Source: a bacterium
GTDB taxonomy: Bacteria > Desulfobacterota > Binatia > HRBIN30 > CADEER01
DNA length: 64,000 bases
Reading direction: 5' to 3'
Assembly: GCA_019637795.1 (NCBI GenBank)
Contig: JAHBUY010000008.1
Location: 124,001-188,000, forward strand
The position numbers and the translations under genes are program-made. Below the pieces are notes generated by a model. The model searched no databases and was not told where the DNA came from. It saw nothing but the letters and a program-made list of their open reading frames with translations. Positions within the stretch are counted from its first letter, which is position 1; the number at the start of each line of letters is the position of its first letter. Positions 60,003 through 64,000 of this stretch are shown here, in pieces.

Positions 60003-60851
60003 TCAGGCGCCGGCGCGGCGCTTGGCCGCGACCAGGGCGCGGCCGCGCTGGGCGACGGCACCGACCAGGTGGCCCATCTTCGGATGCTCGGGTTCGAGGT
60101 CGACGGGGAGCCCGTGCGCCTGCAGCGCCTCGCTGCACACCGGGCCGATCGATGCGAAGACGACCCGTCGGCTGGCGTCGAGCAGGGCGGGCAGACAGGC
60201 CAGACGGCGCGCCGTCTCGACGACGTGATCGATCTGTCGGGCGCTGGTGAACAGCGCCACGTCGACGGTCGCCGCCGCCAGGCGCGCGACGCCGTCGCGC
60301 AGCGCCGCCGCGTCCTCCGGGTACTCCCAGCGGTAGACCGGCACTGTGGTCACCGTCGCACCGCGCGCCCGCAGGCCGTCGATGAGCTCGGGGTTGGTGC
60401 GGCCGTATTCCTGCACGGCGACGCGCCGGCCGGCGACCGGCACCTGCGCGTCGAGCGTTGCCAGCAGCTCGCGCCAGGTGTTCGGCTCCGGCGCGACCGC
60501 GTCAGCGGTCAGTCCGAGCTCGCGGAGCGCCGCCACCGGCTTCGGTCCGCGGGCGACGAGACGCGCCCGGCGCAAGAGGGCGGCGACGGCGGCGCGGTCG
60601 CGCCCGCTGGCCGCGACCAGGGCGCGCGTGCCGACGCCGGTGAGCAGGATGACGACGTCGACGTCGGCCGCTTCGAGCCCGCGGACGAGCTCGTCGACCT
60701 GTGGACTGGTCTCCAGCGGCACCTCGCGCATCGACGGCGCGCTCACCGGTATGCCGCCGCGCTTTCGGATCAGCTCCGCCATCTCGGCGCTGCGCCGGCT
60801 CTCGAACGCCAGCACCGTCAGTCCATCGAGCCCGCCGCCGTCGTTGGCCAT
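60003..60851 (-). CDS. hemD: uroporphyrinogen-III synthase
   Basis: A 282-residue two-lobed enzyme closing hydroxymethylbilane to uroporphyrinogen III. VDVVILLTGVGTRALVAAS in the first lobe and VDVALFTSARQIDHV in the second match the family, whose sequence conservation is low. It begins with ATG next to weak GGGTACGCC. First gene of the visible heme cluster; hemA, hemB, hemC and hemL are not in this window. Confidence 0.88.
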   Translation of the reverse strand: MANDGGGLDGLTVLAFESRRSAEMAELIRKRGGIPVSAPSMREVPLETSPQVDELVRGLEAADVDVVILLTGVGTRALVAASGRDRAAVAALLRRARLVARGPKPVAALRELGLTADAVAPEPNTWRELLATLDAQVPVAGRRVAVQEYGRTNPELIDGLRARGATVTTVPVYRWEYPEDAAALRDGVARLAAATVDVALFTSARQIDHVVETARRLACLPALLDASRRVVFASIGPVCSEALQAHGLPVDLEPEHPKMGHLVGAVAQRGRALVAAKRRAGA

Positions 60852-60910
60852 GGCGTACCCTGTCGGGGGGCGGCGGCGCAGTCAACGGCGGTGAACGCGC
60901 CACCGGCGCC

Positions 60911-60942
60911 GCTTGCAAAAGCGACAATGCGCTTGCAAAAGC
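60911..60942. promoter_or_regulatory. tandem 12-bp direct repeat in the hemD/patatin gap
   Basis: GCTTGCAAAAGC occurs at 60911-60922 and again at 60931-60942, 20 bp apart (two helical turns), each with self-complementary GCTT/AAGC ends. It lies in the divergent gap between hemD and the patatin gene, where a DNA-binding protein could use it. The regulator is unknown. Confidence 0.45.
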
Positions 60943-60967
60943 AGGGCGGCGCCGGGGAGATGGGACG

Positions 60968-62137
60968 ATGATACGCGCGGTACGGAGGGGGAAGCGGTCA
61001 CGGGAACGCACCCTCGGCCTGGTGCTCTCGGGCGGCGGCGCGCGCGGCGCGTTCCAGGTCGGGGTCTACGAACGGTTGCTGCGCGACCCGCGCTTCGCCG
61101 CCGGCCCGGTGGTGCTCTCCGGCACCTCGGCGGGGGCGATCAATGCGGCGCTCATCGCCGCCGGCCGCACGCCGCGCGAGATGATGCACTTCTGGAACGG
61201 CATCGCCGACGACCCGCCGGTGGTCGCCAGTCCGCTCTTCTTCTCGTCGCTGGTGCGCACGGCGCTGCGCCTGGCGGCGAACGAGGTGCCGCGCTGGCTG
61301 TCGCCGTCGCGCTCGTGGCTGCCGTTCGCGCGCCGGGCGGTGCATCACTGGCCGCCGCAACTGGGTTCGCCGCTCGCGGTGTTGGTCGAATATCTGTTGA
61401 CCGCGCGCTTCGAGCTCATCAGCCATTTCCTCGAAGGGATCCGCGAGCCGTTTCTGGCCAGCACCGCGCGGCTGCGCGAGCGGCTGGTGCAGGAGTTCGA
61501 CGGCGAGATCATCCCCACCAGCCACCACCGCCTGGCGATCAACACCGTCGACGCCCACAGTGGCCGGGTCGTGCGCTACGTCACCCGCCGAACGCCCTTC
61601 ACCCGGCCGCCGGACTACCACGTCGTCGAGGCCATCACCGTCGACATGGTGCTGGCCAGCGCCAGCATCCCGCTGCTCTTTCCGACCGTCGAGATCGAGG
61701 GACGCTGGCTCTGGGACGGCGGCCTGTTGGTCAACACGCCGCTGGCGCCCGTGGTGGCGCTGGGCGCCGACGAGATCGTCACCGTGCTGGTCACCGAACC
61801 GCCCGACGGCACCGGCGGGCAGTTCCCGCACTTCGGGCGCGCCGTCGAACGCACCGTCGATGCGATCCTCGAGAACGCGTACAACGTCGACCGCAAGCTG
61901 CTGCTCGACCGCAACCGTCTGGCGGCGATCGACGGCAGCCCGTATCGCGAGGTGACGCTGTACGATGCCGTACGGCCGCCGCGCGACGGCAGCTTCGATG
62001 CCGGTTCGTACCTCTACTTCGAGCGCCGCGTGCTCGAGAACATGCGGTTGGCGGGCCGGCGCGCCGCCACCAAGTGGCTGGCCGCCGGGCCGCGCGTCGA
62101 CCGCCTCGAAACGCCCGCCGAGGGCGCCGCCGCCTGA
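60968..62137 (+). CDS. patatin-like phospholipase
   Basis: A 389-residue patatin/RssA-type lipid acyl hydrolase. Oxyanion loop GLVLSGGGARGAFQVGVY, catalytic serine in VLSGTSAGAINAAL, and catalytic Asp in WLWDGGLLVNTPL (DGG). The protein has no signal peptide, so it is probably cytoplasmic or membrane-associated. The ATG follows GGGACG; a weak ribosome site. Divergent from hemD, followed 6 bp later by the DUF2064 gene. Confidence 0.9.
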   Translation: MIRAVRRGKRSRERTLGLVLSGGGARGAFQVGVYERLLRDPRFAAGPVVLSGTSAGAINAALIAAGRTPREMMHFWNGIADDPPVVASPLFFSSLVRTALRLAANEVPRWLSPSRSWLPFARRAVHHWPPQLGSPLAVLVEYLLTARFELISHFLEGIREPFLASTARLRERLVQEFDGEIIPTSHHRLAINTVDAHSGRVVRYVTRRTPFTRPPDYHVVEAITVDMVLASASIPLLFPTVEIEGRWLWDGGLLVNTPLAPVVALGADEIVTVLVTEPPDGTGGQFPHFGRAVERTVDAILENAYNVDRKLLLDRNRLAAIDGSPYREVTLYDAVRPPRDGSFDAGSYLYFERRVLENMRLAGRRAATKWLAAGPRVDRLETPAEGAAA

Positions 62138-62143
62138 CCCGGG

Positions 62144-62797
62144 ATGGCGCCCGCGGATGTCCTGGTCGTGATGGCCAGGCAGCCGACGCCGGGCGCGGTG
62201 AAGACGCGCCTGGCGCGGCGCATCGGCGATGCCGCGGCCTGCGTCCTGTACCGCGCCTTCCTCACCGACCTCGCCGCCAGCGTGCGCCGCGACGCGTGGC
62301 GCACGGTGTGGGCGGTGACGCCAGCCGGCGCCGACCTGCGGTCGATCGTCGGCGACGCCGAGCAGATCGCGCAACGCGGTGACGACCTCGCGTCGCGCAT
62401 GCGGCACGCCTTCGCCGATCTGTTCGGGCGGGGCGCGTCGCGGGTCGTGATGATCGGCGCCGATGCGCCCCACCTGGGCGCCGACGCCATCGCCGCGGCA
62501 TTCGCCGCGCTCGACGCCGCCGACGTGGTGCTGACGCCCACCCGTGATGGCGGCTACTGTCTGATCGGCCTGTGCGCCGCCCATGACCTCTTCCTCGGCG
62601 TCGACATGGGGACCGATCGCGTCTTCCAGCAGACGGTGGACCGGGCCGCCGCCGACGGGCTGCGGCTCGGTGTGCAGCCGCCGGCGTTCGACGTCGACGA
62701 GTGGGAGGACGTGCTCGTACTGCGCCGCCTGCTCGACAGCGGAGCCGTGACGTTGCCTGCCACCGCGGCCGCGCTGGCGACGATCGGCCGCGGATGA
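62144..62797 (+). CDS. DUF2064 / glycosyltransferase-like (TIGR04282-type) protein
   Basis: A 217-residue GT-A-like nucleotidyl/glycosyltransferase homologue: LVVMARQPTPGAVKTRLARR, VVMIGADAPHLGADAIAAAF and LTPTRDGGYCLIGLC. Members include proteins implicated in arsenosugar biosynthesis, but there are no ars genes here. It starts 6 bp after the patatin stop, so probably one operon. The reaction is unknown. Confidence 0.82.
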   Translation: MAPADVLVVMARQPTPGAVKTRLARRIGDAAACVLYRAFLTDLAASVRRDAWRTVWAVTPAGADLRSIVGDAEQIAQRGDDLASRMRHAFADLFGRGASRVVMIGADAPHLGADAIAAAFAALDAADVVLTPTRDGGYCLIGLCAAHDLFLGVDMGTDRVFQQTVDRAAADGLRLGVQPPAFDVDEWEDVLVLRRLLDSGAVTLPATAAALATIGRG

Positions 62798-62808
62798 CGC
62801 CGGTCCGC

Positions 62809-62964
62809 CTACGACCGGCGTTCGTCGAGCAGGTGCTTGAGCTCGTCGAGCTCGCGCTCGAGCTCGCGGCTGCGCCGCGCGAGGCTGGTGACGTAGATCA
62901 GGACGCCGAGCCAGACGACGGCGTAGGCGGCGATGAGAAAGGGGATGTGGGCGTTGGGATCCAT
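62809..62964 (-). CDS. ccmD: heme exporter protein CcmD
   Basis: A 51-residue protein: one TM segment IPFLIAAYAVVWLGVLIYV followed by a charged cytoplasmic helix RRSRELERELDELKHLL, the standard CcmD layout. CcmD releases holo-CcmE from CcmABC. It begins 5 bp after ccmC. Too short for similarity alone; position and topology support the call. Confidence 0.85.
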   Translation of the reverse strand: MDPNAHIPFLIAAYAVVWLGVLIYVTSLARRSRELERELDELKHLLDERRS

Positions 62965-62969
62965 CGAAT

Positions 62970-63659
62970 TCAGGAGGCGGCCGGCGCGAGCTGGGCGCGC
63001 AGATCGTCGACGGCGTCCTGCAGGCGCGCGGTGCGGATGCGCAGGCGGAGGAGCCAGAGGAAGAGCAGGAAGAAGGCGAGCATGCAGACCACGAGCGTCA
63101 GGCGCATCAGCGGATCGTTGAGGCCACTGCCGCCCTCGCGGGTGACGATGACCGCGGGGTGGATGCCGCGCCACCAGTAGACGGCGCGGTTGATGAGATA
63201 GAGATCGACGATGCCCGACACGCCGAGGATCGCCGCCAGGGTCGCGCCCTGGCGCGGCTCGCTCGCCAGCGAACGGAGCAGGAGGTAGGCGGCGTAGATC
63301 ATCCACAGGATGAGGGTCAGCGTGAGACGCGGATCCCACGTCCACCAGGTGCCCCAGATGGGCTTGGCCCAGATCGAGCCGGTCATCAGGCCGAGGCTGC
63401 AGAAGACCAGCCCGAGCTCGGCGGCGGCGCGGCCGAGGTGGTCCCAGGCGGCGCGGCGGTTCCAGAGGTAGAGCAGGCTGGCGACGCCGACCAGGCCGAA
63501 AGCGGTGAAGGTCGAGAGCCACATCGCCATGTGGACGTAGAAGATGCGCTGCACGTCTCCCTGGAAGCGGTCGGTGGGGACGCCGATGAACACCAGGTAG
63601 AGCGCCGCCAGCATGCTGGCGATGACGGCCGGTGGCAGCAGGCGATCAGTGAGGTTCAC
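62970..63659 (-). CDS. ccmC: cytochrome c biogenesis protein CcmC
   Basis: A 229-residue six-TM membrane protein delivering heme to CcmE. The heme-binding WWD motif is IWGTWWTWDPRLT. Conserved His residues are in FYVHMAMW and RGIHPAVI. GTG start overlapping the ccmB stop (GTGA). Confidence 0.94.
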   Translation of the reverse strand: MNLTDRLLPPAVIASMLAALYLVFIGVPTDRFQGDVQRIFYVHMAMWLSTFTAFGLVGVASLLYLWNRRAAWDHLGRAAAELGLVFCSLGLMTGSIWAKPIWGTWWTWDPRLTLTLILWMIYAAYLLLRSLASEPRQGATLAAILGVSGIVDLYLINRAVYWWRGIHPAVIVTREGGSGLNDPLMRLTLVVCMLAFFLLFLWLLRLRIRTARLQDAVDDLRAQLAPAAS

Positions 63660-64000
63660 TCGGCCACCACATACTCGAAGGCCATCCAGCCGACAACCAG
63701 GAACACCACGTCGAAGGCGGCCAGCAGCTTGAGCCAGTGCGCGATCGCGGCGAGCGGCTCGCCCGCCATCACCGTGGCGCTCGCCTGGATGCCGGCGATC
63801 AGCAGCGGCGCCGCCAGCGGCAGCATCAGCAGCGGCAGCATGACCTCGCGGGCGCGGGTGCGCAGCGAGACGGCCGCGAAGGTGGTGCCGACGGCGGCGA
63901 AGCCGAGCAGGCCGAGCAGGAGCACCGGCGCCACCCGGCTCACCGTGAGCCAGAAGGGCAGGTTGAAGAAGAAGACGAAGAGGGGCATCAGGACGAGCTG
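63656..64000 (-). CDS. ccmB: heme exporter protein CcmB (5' partial)
   Basis: C-terminal about 115 residues of a polytopic protein: QLVLMPLFVFFFNLPFWLTV, then MLPLLMLPLAAPLLIAGI and a last TM ending FEYVVAE. This matches the ABC-type heme/c-maturation channel CcmB, whose N-terminal part lies beyond the window. The stop overlaps the ccmC start. ccmA would be expected further upstream. Confidence 0.88.
   Translation of the reverse strand, partial: QLVLMPLFVFFFNLPFWLTVSRVAPVLLLGLLGFAAVGTTFAAVSLRTRAREVMLPLLMLPLAAPLLIAGIQASATVMAGEPLAAIAHWLKLLAAFDVVFLVVGWMAFEYVVAE

Overview
The window is roughly 70% GC, densely coded and Gram-negative in character. Evidence for an outer membrane is a DUF1302 outer-membrane protein, a DUF1329 periplasmic/outer-membrane sorting protein, a BepA-like M48 protease, a lipoprotein glycosidase and System I cytochrome c maturation (ccmBCD). 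Two sigma-54 activators, several histidine kinases and the order pheS-pheT-ihfA-merR point to a delta-proteobacteria-like lineage. Binatota/Desulfobacterota or Myxococcota relatives fit best; this is an inference from gene content, not a phylogeny. Nearly all of it reads as ordinary chromosome. The one clearly accessory stretch is about 21.5-22.9 kb.

Layout. 0-8.5 kb: 3' part of a large AAA/TPR ATPase, an FAD oxidoreductase with an overlapping small membrane protein, a FadB/FadJ-type beta-oxidation enzyme and arginine decarboxylase (speA). 8.5-10.7 kb: tRNA-His, a GH5 lipoprotein, tRNA-Arg and tRNA-Pro. 10.8-16.9 kb: rph-rdgB, a sigma-54 activator with a single-domain response regulator, a TrmJ-like methyltransferase, an ORFan, an M48-TPR protease and yqgE. 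17-21.2 kb: an AmpG-like permease, quinone oxidoreductase, DUF1329 protein and SDR-like protein. 21.2-22.9 kb: tRNA-Gln and tRNA-Glu, followed by an islet with hicAB, a decayed DUF5615 toxin-like gene and an IS3-family remnant. 23-29.1 kb: SGNH hydrolase, a divergent pyruvate-kinase homologue, a hybrid histidine kinase and a degenerate kinase-like protein.

29.4-36.7 kb: trehalose locus (TreT-like glycosyltransferase with DUF5752, divergent from a fused OtsA-OtsB), then a GAF-GAF sigma-54 activator and a small secreted protein. 36.8-42.4 kb: a MITE-like inverted-repeat element, glnS, gltX and DUF1302. 42.5-49.9 kb: translation operon tRNA-Val, thrS, rpmI, rplT, pheS, pheT, ihfA, merR (infC missing from its usual place), then a small wHTH-like gene behind a consensus-quality sigma-54 promoter. 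49.9-57.3 kb: MetE-like single-domain protein divergent from a ThiO-type oxidase, a membrane protein, a sensor kinase, RNase E/G and DUF309. 57.4-64 kb: heme genes hemD-hemE-hemG on the minus strand, a patatin phospholipase and DUF2064 protein on the plus strand, and ccmB-ccmC-ccmD on the minus strand, running off the end.

The translation, heme, cytochrome c and beta-oxidation genes are housekeeping. The parts worth a second look are the sigma-54 promoter next to an unknown wHTH gene, the inverted-repeat family, the trehalose locus with its TACACGC half-sites, the hicAB/DUF5615 islet, and three enzyme homologues with altered catalytic signatures (MetE-like, pyruvate-kinase-like, degenerate histidine kinase).
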